Part shown: piece after piece, positions 16,914 through 25,560 of the stretch | How positions within the stretch are numbered: the stretch's first letter is position 1 | Layout: the number at the start of each line of letters is the position of its first letter | Assembly: GCF_003586445.1 (NCBI RefSeq) | Contig: NZ_CP030028.1 | Span: 2,246,501-2,310,500 of the forward strand | DNA from: Bacillus sp. Y1 | GTDB taxonomy: Bacteria > Bacillota > Bacilli > Bacillales > Cytobacillaceae | Direction of reading: 5' to 3' | DNA: 64,000 nt | The notes under the pieces: model-generated | What the model was told of the DNA's origin: nothing | The model's database searches: none | Seen by the model: the letters and a program-made list of their open reading frames with translations, nothing else | Position numbers and translations under genes: made by a program

Positions 16914-17049
16914 TCTGTGTGATAACAATTTTTAATTATATTGATAAAGCATAAATTATAAAATTATATAACTTTCTGCTTTTTCTTTTAAACTGACAAG
17001 CAGATAGCGCCTAGGTAAACTTTTAGCATCTTTATTTTTTTGATAGTGT

Positions 17050-17077
17050 AAAAACTTTCTTTGCTTCAGAATCGTCT
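17050..17077 (+). promoter_or_regulatory. Possible ECF-type, self-recognised promoter of the sigma operon
   Basis: AAAAAC at 17050-17055 and CGTCTA from 17073 are spaced 17 bp, resembling the AAC / CGTC pattern of ECF sigma factors. The sigma gene starts 20 bp downstream, which would fit autoregulation. This is inferred from motif resemblance only. Confidence 0.35.
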
Positions 17078-17096
17078 AATGGGTGGAAGGGAGCAG

Positions 17097-17636
17097 ATGG
17101 CATTGGAAGAAAGTATCATTGAAGACCTGATCGTACATGATAGAGAGAAACTTATAGATCAATTAATGGATGAATATGGGCAATCATTATTGCATCTTAC
17201 CTATTCATACGTAAGTAACAGAGAGATTGCAGAAGACCTTACTCAAGAGATATTTGTTAAATGCTATCAAAGATTAGAACAATATCAAAAAAAATCTTCA
17301 TTAAAATCATGGATTTGGAGAATTGCCATAAACCATTGTAAGGATTATCTAAGGAGCTGGCATCATAAACATATTGTCGTTTCTGAGGAAAAACTAAGGC
17401 ATGCCCCAAGTCAGGAGACAGAAGTGGAAGAGCAAGTTATACAGAGATATGAAGACGAAGAATTAGCAAAAACCGTATTGAGTTTACCGGATACATACAG
17501 AGAAGTTATTTATTTATACTACTTCGAGGAACTTTCGATTAAGGAAATTTCATTCCTGACAAGTGTGAATCAGAATACGATTAAGACCAGGCTAAAACGA
17601 GCAAAAGCAATCTTAAAAGAGAGCTTGGAGGTGTAA
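17097..17636 (+). CDS. Sigma-70 family (ECF-like) RNA polymerase sigma factor
   Basis: About 179 residues with sigma region 2 (YSYVSNREIAEDLTQEIFVKCYQRL, then SWIWRIAINHCKDYLRSW) and region 4 (LPDTYREVIYLYYFEELSIKEIS ... NTIKTRLKRAKAIL). ATG 17097 is chosen because GGAAGGGAG lies five bases before it; a TTG at 17061 would add 12 residues. It is the first gene of a three-gene operon with a PadR-like protein (gap of two bases) and an FtsW-like protein. No classical zinc anti-sigma factor is adjacent, so one of the two partners may hold that role. Confidence 0.9.
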   Translation: MALEESIIEDLIVHDREKLIDQLMDEYGQSLLHLTYSYVSNREIAEDLTQEIFVKCYQRLEQYQKKSSLKSWIWRIAINHCKDYLRSWHHKHIVVSEEKLRHAPSQETEVEEQVIQRYEDEELAKTVLSLPDTYREVIYLYYFEELSIKEISFLTSVNQNTIKTRLKRAKAILKESLEV

Positions 17637-17638
17637 AC

Positions 17639-18049
17639 ATGGAAGATCGTTTAAAAAACATAAAAAAAGCTATGAAAAAAACGGTTTTAAAGGACCTGAA
17701 TTTTACGGAAAAACATAAAACTAGCATTAGACGACATATTAACCAGTTATCTACCACTTCAGAAGAGGATGTATTATTAGCAATTTTTCAGTTACTTAAA
17801 GAAAAACGTACTGGTTTTGAATTGAGTAGACTGTTGCGTGCAAGAAGAATTGAAAAGTTTGAAAACGAAGAGGGCTTCCTCTATATGTCCTTACATAAAT
17901 TCGAGCATAAGGGGTACTTGAATACGTACTGGGAAGAACCTGATGTTAAGTACTACCAACTTAGTACCAAGGGCTTAAAATTATTAAAAACCTTTGAAAA
18001 CAAAGGTGATCGGAAAGCTTACTTGCTAAATGAAATATTGGAGAGGTAA
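17639..18049 (+). CDS. PadR-like winged-helix protein with sigma-operon N-terminal segment
   Basis: A 136-residue protein. The first 40 residues are strongly basic and helical (MKKTVLKDLNFTEKHKTSIRRHI). The rest is a PadR-type winged helix: DVLLAIFQLLKEKRTGFELSRLL (helix-turn-helix), then EGFLYMSLHKFEHKGYLNTYW and KYYQLSTKGLKLL (wing). It begins two bases after the sigma gene, so the two are coupled. Its job may be to control the sigma factor or to repress the operon; the sequence does not decide between these. Confidence 0.8.
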   Translation: MEDRLKNIKKAMKKTVLKDLNFTEKHKTSIRRHINQLSTTSEEDVLLAIFQLLKEKRTGFELSRLLRARRIEKFENEEGFLYMSLHKFEHKGYLNTYWEEPDVKYYQLSTKGLKLLKTFENKGDRKAYLLNEILER

Positions 18050-18054
18050 TGAAG

Positions 18055-19323
18055 ATGAGTAATTTTAAGGAGCATTTCTTAGGGGAAGTATTACAACATA
18101 TAAGATCAAAAGAAGCAAAGGAAGTTGTGTACAAAGAGCTAAGTTATCACCTGAAAATGTCTAAATCAGAATTAGTAACGAAAGGTGCAAACGAAAACGA
18201 AGCGGAAGAAAAAGCTATCAAACAAATGGGGAGTCCATCAGAACTTGGTACTCACTTTAATAAACTGTATCGTCCTGTTTTTGATTGGAAACTATTTGGT
18301 CTTTTTATCATCATTATTTTTATGGGGATATTGCCGATTATAAATGTACACGAGAATTACTCGGAAAATCTACTGATTAAGCAAATGATATATATTGTTT
18401 TAGGAATCATCATTTCTATGGTCGTTATGCTGATTGATTATAGAAAAATAAAGAAACTGGGTTGGCTATTTCTTATTGCAGCACTTGGTTTATTACTAGC
18501 CCTGAACTTTATTCCGAATTTGACACTTAATGGAGTTTCATATATACGAATCATGGGTTTTACTATTAGTGGGGCGTCTCTATTGCCTATCTTTTTGGTG
18601 TTTTGGGCCTTCTATTTGTCTAAAGATAAGCCCAAGTTAATCATAGTTTTGGGTCTTTACTTGATTTCTGTGTTCTTGTTTATGCGATTGCCTAGCTTTC
18701 CTGATGTTTTTATTTTTTCTATGTTAGTGTTTATATTGTTTATTTTTAGTTCCCTTAGTAAAAGAACCATTTATACAACTATTGGAGTTTCTTTTGGTCT
18801 CCTGCTTACCACTGTTAGTGTGTTTTGGTTTACTACAAAAGAATACCAAAAGGTTAGATTGCTAGCATTTTTAAACCCTTCTGAATACCAACATAGTGCA
18901 GGTTATATGTACCTGGTTTTAAAAGATTTAAGAACTGCAGGAGGTTGGTTTGGTAATAAAAATACTCCGAAAAATTATGTGCAAGAATTAACAACTGATA
19001 TGGTATTTGCCAATATTACCTATTTTAATGGGTGGATCATATCTGGGTTCCTTTTCACTATACTTTCTTTACTTCTATATAGATTGATCGTCCTATCTGT
19101 ACAAATAAAAGATCGTTTTGGTAAACAACTAATCCTAGGAGTATGTTCATTACTTTCTGTCCAATTTGTATATAATGTTGGAATGATCCTTGGGTTTTTA
19201 CCCATTATATCGATGTCATTACCTTTTATTAGCTACGGACTAACACCAACGGTTATAAATTCTCTTCTAATTGGAATTGTATTAAGTGTGTATCGTAGGA
19301 AAAACTTAGTTTTGAATGTATGA
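18055..19323 (+). CDS. FtsW/RodA/SpoVE-like membrane protein with N-terminal permease-prefix domain
   Basis: About 422 residues. The first 75 form a soluble helical prefix (LGEVLQHIRSKEAKEVVYKELSYHL ... EEKAIKQMGSPSELG) of the kind fused to permeases and anti-sigma factors in Firmicutes. About ten transmembrane helices of the SEDS family (peptidoglycan glycosyltransferase) follow, with the typical late loop LPFISYGLTPTVINSLLIGI. ATG 18055 is eight bases after GAGAGG; ATG 18049 overlaps the preceding stop and is too close to that site. The prefix may receive or sequester the sigma factor, linking wall synthesis to its activity (inference). Confidence 0.85.
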   Translation: MSNFKEHFLGEVLQHIRSKEAKEVVYKELSYHLKMSKSELVTKGANENEAEEKAIKQMGSPSELGTHFNKLYRPVFDWKLFGLFIIIIFMGILPIINVHENYSENLLIKQMIYIVLGIIISMVVMLIDYRKIKKLGWLFLIAALGLLLALNFIPNLTLNGVSYIRIMGFTISGASLLPIFLVFWAFYLSKDKPKLIIVLGLYLISVFLFMRLPSFPDVFIFSMLVFILFIFSSLSKRTIYTTIGVSFGLLLTTVSVFWFTTKEYQKVRLLAFLNPSEYQHSAGYMYLVLKDLRTAGGWFGNKNTPKNYVQELTTDMVFANITYFNGWIISGFLFTILSLLLYRLIVLSVQIKDRFGKQLILGVCSLLSVQFVYNVGMILGFLPIISMSLPFISYGLTPTVINSLLIGIVLSVYRRKNLVLNV

Positions 19324-19335
19324 TTACGTTCCTAT

Positions 19336-19364
19336 CGGCTGTCATTATCGATGGCCGTTTTTTT
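19336..19364 (+). terminator. Intrinsic terminator of the sigma operon
   Basis: An 8-bp stem (CGGCTGTC / GATGGCCG, with G-U pairs) is followed by a run of seven T. Confidence 0.75.
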
Positions 19365-19568
19365 GCGTTTCTATGACTAGTAGAAAAAGATGTGACGTTT
19401 TTAAGATTTCATTCGAAATGATTTTAGCCTGTTCAAAAACAATAATATTGTACGTTGCTCAAAAAAATATCTAAAGACCCTCATATAATTAGGAACCTCT
19501 CCGAAATTTTTATAATGATCTTTACTAATCAAAAGCATAATTAATTGGATTTAAAGGAGAGTTTTTCT

Positions 19569-19787
19569 TTGAAGGAATTTATTGTCTGTTATATCTATGA
19601 TAATGATATTAAACGAGAAAAAATGATAAAAGAGCAGTTTATCCAAAAGACAGATATTATACAAGAAATATTAGAGAAGATTAGTCAACAAAAGTACTTC
19701 CTTTTAAAAGACGGGCATGAAGATCATTTAATAAATAGTTCTATGGTGAGGTATATAAAAGTGTCTGAACGATCTATCGTTTCATAA
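19569..19787 (+). CDS. Small hypothetical protein
   Basis: 72 residues from TTG 19569, which lies at good distance from AAAGGAGAG (19552-19560); an upstream in-frame TTG at 19545 precedes that site. The protein is charged and mostly helical (KREKMIKEQFIQKTDIIQEILEKI) with a short basic end, and has no membrane segment or known motif. It precedes the PBP gene by 45 bp and may be co-transcribed with it. Confidence 0.6.
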   Translation: MKEFIVCYIYDNDIKREKMIKEQFIQKTDIIQEILEKISQQKYFLLKDGHEDHLINSSMVRYIKVSERSIVS

Positions 19788-19831
19788 ATAAGTAAATAAT
19801 CATGTTTAGCTGTAAATGGGAGAGAAAATGA

Positions 19832-21985
19832 ATGTCAGAAGAAAGATATAAATATCGTCAGGAACGTAAGCAAGCTGAAAAAGAGAGAAAGCTTCAGAAC
19901 AGAAGTAGCATAAAAAAAGGGAAACATCTCAAAACAGGGTTATTAATTTTAAGTATCATAGGATTCTTAGTGTTTGGAGGAGGAGCAATAGCCTTTTCTT
20001 CTATGGTTAAAGATGCTCCTAAATTAGACTCTGCCAAACTAGTAGACCCGCTTTCAACGAAATTCTATGATATTAATGGCAACTTTATTTATGAATATGG
20101 GTTAGAAAAGAGAACGAAGATTACTTATGAGCAAATTCCAAAAGTGTTGGAACAAGCATTTATAGCGACAGAAGATTCCCGATTTTACGAACACCATGGA
20201 ATCGACATGAAGAGAACGACGAAAGCCATTTGGGTGAACGTAACGGGAGACTTTGGATCTCAAGGTGGAAGCACCATTACACAGCAGGTAATCAAAAATT
20301 CATTTTTGAATCCAGAAAAAACGATAAAGAGAAAAGTACAAGAGTGGAATTTGGCGTATCAGTTAGAACAAAAGTACTCCAAACAAGACATATTGATGAT
20401 GTATTTAAATAAAATATATCTTGGTAACCGCTCATATGGTATAGCATCTGCAGCCCAAAACTACTTTGGTATTGGGGAAAAAGATTTAAAAAACTTAACT
20501 CTTTCTCAAGCAGCGTTGTTGGCCGGACTGCCTCAGAGTCCGAATAATTATGATCCGACGATTCCAGAAAACGAGGATGCAGCGACCGAGCGTCGCAATA
20601 TCGTTCTAAGGTCGATGGTAAGAGAAGGCTATATTACAGAACAACAGATGGAAAAGGCAGCAAAAGTCCCTGTGACAGAGGGGGTCATTCCGAGAGATCA
20701 ACAACCAAATATGCCTTATGAAGCATTTTTGGATGCAACGTTTAAAGAGGTAAAGAAGAAACTAAAGGATGTTGATATCAGTACGGATGGGTTATCGATT
20801 TATACTACTTTGGATCCTAAAGCTCAGGAATATGCTGAAACCATGCTAAACACAAATGAAATAGTTCAATATCCAAATGATGAGTTTCAAGGCGCTTTTG
20901 CCTTCTTAGATACGAAAACAGGTGAAGTAAGGGCACTTGGAAGTGGGAGAAACCATTATAAAGCAAAGCTTCTAGGGACGAATTTGGCAATAGATATGCA
21001 ACGTCAACCCGGCTCCACGTTTAAACCTATATTTGATTACGGTCCAGCCATTGAGCATTTAAAATGGTCCACAGGCCATTTAATCAATGACCAAGCAACA
21101 TACTATGAAACAGGTCAACCCCTTTTTAACTGGGATAAACAGTACCATGGGATGGTAACGATTCGCAAGGCACTTCAATACTCCTATAATATCCCTGCGC
21201 TACTATCAATGAGAGAAGTGGGGATAGACAAGGCAAAAAGCTTTTCGGAACAACTGGGTATTACTTTCCATGATGATACGGTATATGAATCTTATTCAAT
21301 TGGAGCTAATGCAGTGAACCCATTATCGATGGCTGGTGCTTATAGTGCTTTTGGGAACAACGGAGTCTTTAATCAGCCTCATTTTGTGAAAAAAGTCGTT
21401 TACCCGAACGGAAAAGAAGTGGATTTTTCAAACGAACCAAAGCAAGTAATGCAAGATTATACGGCTTTTATGGTAACAGATATGCTTCGTACAGTGGTCG
21501 ATTCTGGTACGGGTACGATGGCAAATATTCCTGAATTAGATATTGCTGGAAAGACGGGTACAACAAATTTTGATGCGGAGACGCGAGCAACACTCAATTA
21601 CCCTGAAAATGCTACAAATGATAGCTGGTTTGTTGGATATACACCGCAATACACCATGGCTGTCTGGACAGGATATGTTAAAAATGAACCGAATACATTC
21701 ATGGCTGGTGACACCACAAAAATCGCCCATGTAATGTTTAGAGAAATGATGAGAACTTTCAGCACAGACAACAGTCAGTTTTTACAACCTGCAAGTGTAT
21801 ATAATGAGAACAATGAATGGTTCATAACAGGGGTTCCATCAGCAGAAACCCCAGCCCAAACCATCATTAATAAAGGACCAGAGAATCCGATTAACAATCA
21901 AATTAAAACAGGTAAGGAAATAAAACAAAAAGGGAAAAAACAACAAGGAAAAGGCAAAGGAAATGGAAAAGGGAAAAATAAATAA
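19832..21985 (+). CDS. Class A penicillin-binding protein (glycosyltransferase/transpeptidase)
   Basis: A 717-residue bifunctional peptidoglycan synthase. A basic cytoplasmic tail precedes one transmembrane helix (about 35-57). The GT51 glycosyltransferase domain carries ATEDSRFYEHHGID with catalytic E114 and GGSTITQQVIKN. The transpeptidase domain has all three active-site motifs: S395-T-F-K398, S451-Y-N453 and K574-T-G576. The C-terminus is a low-complexity lysine/glycine tail (KGKGNGKGKNK), probably extracellular and wall-associated. It builds and cross-links glycan strands at the outer membrane face. The start follows GGGAGAG. A terminator follows at 21997. Confidence 0.95.
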   Translation: MSEERYKYRQERKQAEKERKLQNRSSIKKGKHLKTGLLILSIIGFLVFGGGAIAFSSMVKDAPKLDSAKLVDPLSTKFYDINGNFIYEYGLEKRTKITYEQIPKVLEQAFIATEDSRFYEHHGIDMKRTTKAIWVNVTGDFGSQGGSTITQQVIKNSFLNPEKTIKRKVQEWNLAYQLEQKYSKQDILMMYLNKIYLGNRSYGIASAAQNYFGIGEKDLKNLTLSQAALLAGLPQSPNNYDPTIPENEDAATERRNIVLRSMVREGYITEQQMEKAAKVPVTEGVIPRDQQPNMPYEAFLDATFKEVKKKLKDVDISTDGLSIYTTLDPKAQEYAETMLNTNEIVQYPNDEFQGAFAFLDTKTGEVRALGSGRNHYKAKLLGTNLAIDMQRQPGSTFKPIFDYGPAIEHLKWSTGHLINDQATYYETGQPLFNWDKQYHGMVTIRKALQYSYNIPALLSMREVGIDKAKSFSEQLGITFHDDTVYESYSIGANAVNPLSMAGAYSAFGNNGVFNQPHFVKKVVYPNGKEVDFSNEPKQVMQDYTAFMVTDMLRTVVDSGTGTMANIPELDIAGKTGTTNFDAETRATLNYPENATNDSWFVGYTPQYTMAVWTGYVKNEPNTFMAGDTTKIAHVMFREMMRTFSTDNSQFLQPASVYNENNEWFITGVPSAETPAQTIINKGPENPINNQIKTGKEIKQKGKKQQGKGKGNGKGKNK

Positions 21986-21996
21986 TAAAAGAAATG

Positions 21997-22028
21997 GACT
22001 CTCAGTAAAAGTTGCTGGGAGTCTTTTA
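21997..22028 (+). terminator. Intrinsic terminator of the PBP gene
   Basis: The stem pairs GACTCTCAG with CTGGGAGTC across a loop, followed by TTTTA. Confidence 0.7.
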
Positions 22029-22216
22029 CTAGGGATCTACTTAAATTTGAGGGAGAGACCTATTGAAAAGAAAAATTAATAGATTAAGAACCAATAAGAA
22101 GCGATTTCGCTCTTTTTTTCTTTGTGGAAAAGAAAACCTATAGGCCTAGGGTTCTCTTCCGTGGTGCTAAAATAACGTGATAAAATTATGAATATCATTA
22201 TGCATAAAGTGAAAGG

Positions 22217-23715
22217 GTGAATAATTTTTTGGAGTTAATTTTTAATAAAATTCTCAAAGAAGAATTAACAATTAAGGAAATACAAGAAGCATTTGAGAGG
22301 GGAGTATTAACCTCAAAAGAACTGGTAATGTATTATCTATACAGGATAGCTAGGTATGATCAAAGTGGGTCCAAATTGAATTCTATACTGGAGATAAATC
22401 CTGACGCTATATTTATTGCAGAGGGTTTAGACCATGAAAGAAAAACTAAAGGAGCTAGAGGTCCACTTCACGGTATTCCTGTTTTGCTTAAAGACAATAT
22501 CGAAACAAAAGATAAAATGCATACAAGTGCAGGTGCCTTAGCTTTAGAAAATCATTTGAGTACAAAAGATGCTTTTTTAGTTGAAAAACTACGGGAAGCA
22601 GGAGCTGTTATTATTGGGAAAACCAATATGACCGAATTAGCGAATGGAATGTCTACAACAATGTGGGCAGGTTACAGTTCAAGAGGAGGTCAAACGTTAA
22701 ATCCTTATGGTCCGGGTGAATTTTTTGTTGGGGTTCTAGTACAGGCTCCGCTGTGGCGGTCGCAGCCAATTTAACCGTATTGTCCATCGGAACAGAAACA
22801 GACGCGTCCATTCTTAGTCCTGCCATTCAAAACTCGGTGGTGGGGATAAAACCAACAGTTGGATTAATTAGCCGTAGGGGAATTATTCCTTTTACGTACA
22901 CACAAGATACCCCGGGTCCTTTTGCAAGGACAGTTACTGACGCAGCTATATTATTAAGTGCTTTAACTGGTGTCGACCAGTTTGACCCAGCTACATATAA
23001 AAGTGAAGGTATTTCTTGTCAAGACTATACTGCCTTTTTAGATTCAGATGGAATAAATGGTGTAAGAATTGGTGTTTTTAATAATGCTTCTGAAAATTAT
23101 TACAGGGATTCAGGTGAGTACGATGAAGACCTTTTTAATCATGTCATTCAGACAATGAGAAGTGAAGGAGCAGAAGTTATCGAGAAAATAGATATTCCAT
23201 CTTTTCACAGGGAATGGAGTTGGGGTGTTCCTATTTATGAAATGAAACATGCATTAGGAAATTACCTTGCCCAATTGCCTTCTTACCTGCCTGTACATTC
23301 TGATAAAGAATTAATTGAATTTAATACTAGGAATGAAGAGAAGGCGTTAAAGTATGGGCAGAATATGCTCGATTATAGAGAGGGATTACCACATAACACA
23401 TTGGCGAACCCTGGATATTTAAATGCAAAACTAGAAGATTTATATTTTTCCCAAGAGCAAGGTATTGATTTTGCTTTAAAAAAGTATAATCTTGATGCAA
23501 TATTGTTTCCTTCGTATATTGGTTCTACTATTTTTGCTAAAGCGGGCTATCCTTCCATCGCAGTCCCCGCAGGTTATAAGGAGAATGGAAGACCCTTCGG
23601 AATAACTTTGGCTGGTGGTGCCTTTAGTGAAGGAACATTAATTAAGCTTGCGTATGCTTTTGAACAATCTACAAAATATAGAAAATCCCCACTCTTCAAC
23701 GAGGGCTTTACTTAA
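22217..23715 (+). pseudogene. Amidase (amidase signature family), frameshifted
   Basis: Two overlapping frames together encode one amidase-signature enzyme of about 490 residues. The first frame (22217-22774) carries PLHGIPVLLKDNIETKD with the catalytic lysine and runs to GPGEFFVG. There a four-G run (22730-22733) lacks one base; restoring it gives GGSSTGSAVAVAAN, the catalytic serine loop, which the second frame (to 23715) continues through TETDASILSPA and the C-terminal domain. These enzymes hydrolyse amides by a Ser-Ser-Lys triad. The start may be GTG 22217 or TTG 22229; the latter spaces better to AAAGGGTGA. Either a sequencing error or a recent mutation. Substrate unknown. Confidence 0.85.
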
Positions 23716-23733
23716 ACAAAAAGGTAGCTAAAA

Positions 23734-23790
23734 GAGCCTAATTTATGCAAGTTTTTATACATTACTTGTATATTTAGGCTTATTTTATAT
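23734..23790 (+). terminator. Terminator-like hairpin after the amidase gene
   Basis: AGCCTAA pairs with TTAGGCT over a long, partly paired loop, followed by a TTATTTTAT tract. Confidence 0.5.
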
Positions 23791-23924
23791 TTAAAAAAAT
23801 AATGTCGTGAATAGTTTTATTAATCATCTCTTTTATGAACTTTTAAATATATCTTTAATGAACTAGGATAGCTACAGTATAATGAGTATTAGAGTTAATA
23901 ATTGTTAAAATTGGAGGGATTTGG

Positions 23925-24563
23925 TTGGATAAACTGTGGATTCTTGAGGAGAAATTTGAAAGTGAACAATTAAATAGTTTACTTGAATGGCGTTGTGAAC
24001 CTAAGAAATGGATGGTTGACACAACGAGTTCTCAATTGGTTTTAAAAACCGATCAGGAAACAGATTACTGGCAAAAAACACATTACGGCTTTGAAGCAGA
24101 CAATGGTCATTTTCTTTATATGAATACAGATAAGAATTTTAGAATGACCACAAAGGTCAAAGCTTTTCCAAGGTCAAAGTATGACCAAGCAGGGTTGATG
24201 ATTCGCTTTTCAAAGGATGTATGGGTTAAAACTTCTTTAGAATATATAACAAATACTTTGAGTAAAATGGGGTCAGTAGTTACCAATCGAGGGTACTCTG
24301 ACTGGTCCACACAATATATGGAGTCTAAAGAGATTGACCTATACTTTCGAATATCTAGGATTGATCAAAATTGTTATGTTGATATTTCCTGGGATGGGGA
24401 AGAATGGATACAAATACGCATAGCTCACTTGGATATTCCTGGTGATTCAACAATATCAGCTGGATTATTCGCATGCAGTCCTCAAGGAAAGGACCAATCT
24501 GTGCATTTTGATTTTCTTACCATAGAAGAGCTTTCTTCTGACCCAAAAGAAGCTTACCTATAA
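23925..24563 (+). CDS. DUF1349 domain protein (concanavalin A-like lectin/glucanase fold)
   Basis: A 212-residue protein matching the DUF1349 / beta-sandwich family: an ISWDGEEWIQIR strand region and alternating hydrophobic/aromatic strands such as FRMTTKVKAFPRSKYDQAGLMIRF and STISAGLFACSPQG. It has no signal peptide, so it is probably cytoplasmic. Related proteins are thought to bind or process carbohydrates, but no catalytic acids can be assigned. The start is TTG 23925, six bases after GGAGGG. Single-gene unit. Confidence 0.8.
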   Translation: MDKLWILEEKFESEQLNSLLEWRCEPKKWMVDTTSSQLVLKTDQETDYWQKTHYGFEADNGHFLYMNTDKNFRMTTKVKAFPRSKYDQAGLMIRFSKDVWVKTSLEYITNTLSKMGSVVTNRGYSDWSTQYMESKEIDLYFRISRIDQNCYVDISWDGEEWIQIRIAHLDIPGDSTISAGLFACSPQGKDQSVHFDFLTIEELSSDPKEAYL

Positions 24564-24600
24564 GTTGCCAATTGGTAGCTGTTTTTTTATGGAGCAAAAA

Positions 24601-24628
24601 GCATAACCAATGGTTGTGTAGAGCAGTA
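24601..24628 (-). pseudogene. Tiny relic of a DUF1259 gene
   Basis: About 25 bases here are nearly identical to positions 37750-37775, inside the intact DUF1259 gene. Read on the - strand they encode TALHNHWL, the family's most conserved motif. Flanking sequence no longer matches. This is probably a scar of a lost DUF1259 copy, though it is short. Confidence 0.35.
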
Positions 24629-24686
24629 CGATTTTACTGAACACTATTAAGTTTACTTTTACAATAGGTGAGAATGGGAGGAATTT

Positions 24687-25262
24687 ATGATGGGAAAAGT
24701 TTATTCTTCAATACTTCCAAAACATGAAGAGTTTATAAAAAAACAACGGATTTTTTTCGTTGGATCAGCACCACTATCAGCAGACGGACATGTTAACATT
24801 TCGCCTAAAGGTCATGATGTACTAAGGATATTTTCTCCAAATGAGGTCGCTTATTTAGATCTAACTGGTAGCGGAAATGAAACAAGTGCCCATTTAATAG
24901 ATAACGGTAGAATGACATTTATGTTTTTAGCTTTTGAAGGTCCCCCGATGATCTTACGTCTATACGGAAAAGGTAAGGTTGTATTACCAGACTCACCAGA
25001 ATGGAATGACATGGCTAAGCATTTTGACATCCTTCCTGGATATCGTCAAATAATCCATGCCAAGATTGAAACGGTAAAAACGTCATGTGGATTTAGTGTA
25101 CCTTTTTATTCATACATGGGTGAACGTGATACTCTTCAACAGTGGGCTATCAATAAAAGTGAACAAGGCTTAGAAGAATATCGTAAAGAGAAAAATACTA
25201 TAAGTATGGACGGAATAGTGACACCATTGGGAAAATGTTTATCCAACTTTAATAACGATTAA
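24687..25262 (+). CDS. Pyridoxamine 5'-phosphate oxidase family (FMN-binding split barrel) protein
   Basis: A 191-residue protein of the PPOX split-barrel class. The N-terminal half shows the usual pattern FFVGSAPLSADGHVNISPKGHD, then VAYLDLTGSGNETSAHLIDNGRMTFMFLAFEGPP, followed by LRLYGKGKV. The fold normally binds FMN or a related cofactor; the reaction is not known for this subgroup. GGGAGG precedes ATG 24687, with a second ATG immediately after. Single-gene unit. Confidence 0.85.
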   Translation: MMGKVYSSILPKHEEFIKKQRIFFVGSAPLSADGHVNISPKGHDVLRIFSPNEVAYLDLTGSGNETSAHLIDNGRMTFMFLAFEGPPMILRLYGKGKVVLPDSPEWNDMAKHFDILPGYRQIIHAKIETVKTSCGFSVPFYSYMGERDTLQQWAINKSEQGLEEYRKEKNTISMDGIVTPLGKCLSNFNND

Positions 25263-25295
25263 ATAGTAATAGTCCTTGTTGAGATAACGGGCGTG

Positions 25296-25534
25296 GAGGA
25301 AACGGGTCTCGAATAGGGGAACTGAAATTATTAGGCGTATTTTCAGGAAAAGAATATTATATAAGGTTGCTAATGGGGATGAATTATATTCTTTAACAGC
25401 TGTTTACCTTACAAAAGAAATAAAGGGTATATGTGCTAATTGATAATCTAGATAAGGTTTCTCCCTATTATTAAAAGCACCCGGTAGTGATTAATGAAAA
25501 AATCGCTGATAATGCCATCTATTCATTCGGTTGA
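25296..25534 (+). pseudogene. Decayed Nudix hydrolase 3' half
   Basis: Pieces in different frames join into the C-terminal half of a Nudix protein: EETGLE (the end of a Nudix box) near 25296, GELKLLGVFSGKEYY to about 25360, then frame-shifted KVANGDELYSLTAVYLTKEIKG, and finally HPVVINEKIADNAIYSFG before TGA 25532-25534. At least two frameshifts and internal stops are present, and no start or N-terminal half is found. It abuts the tandem repeat array. Confidence 0.6.
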
Positions 25535-25560
25535 TTTCCTGTTGATTGTCTGATTGCAAG

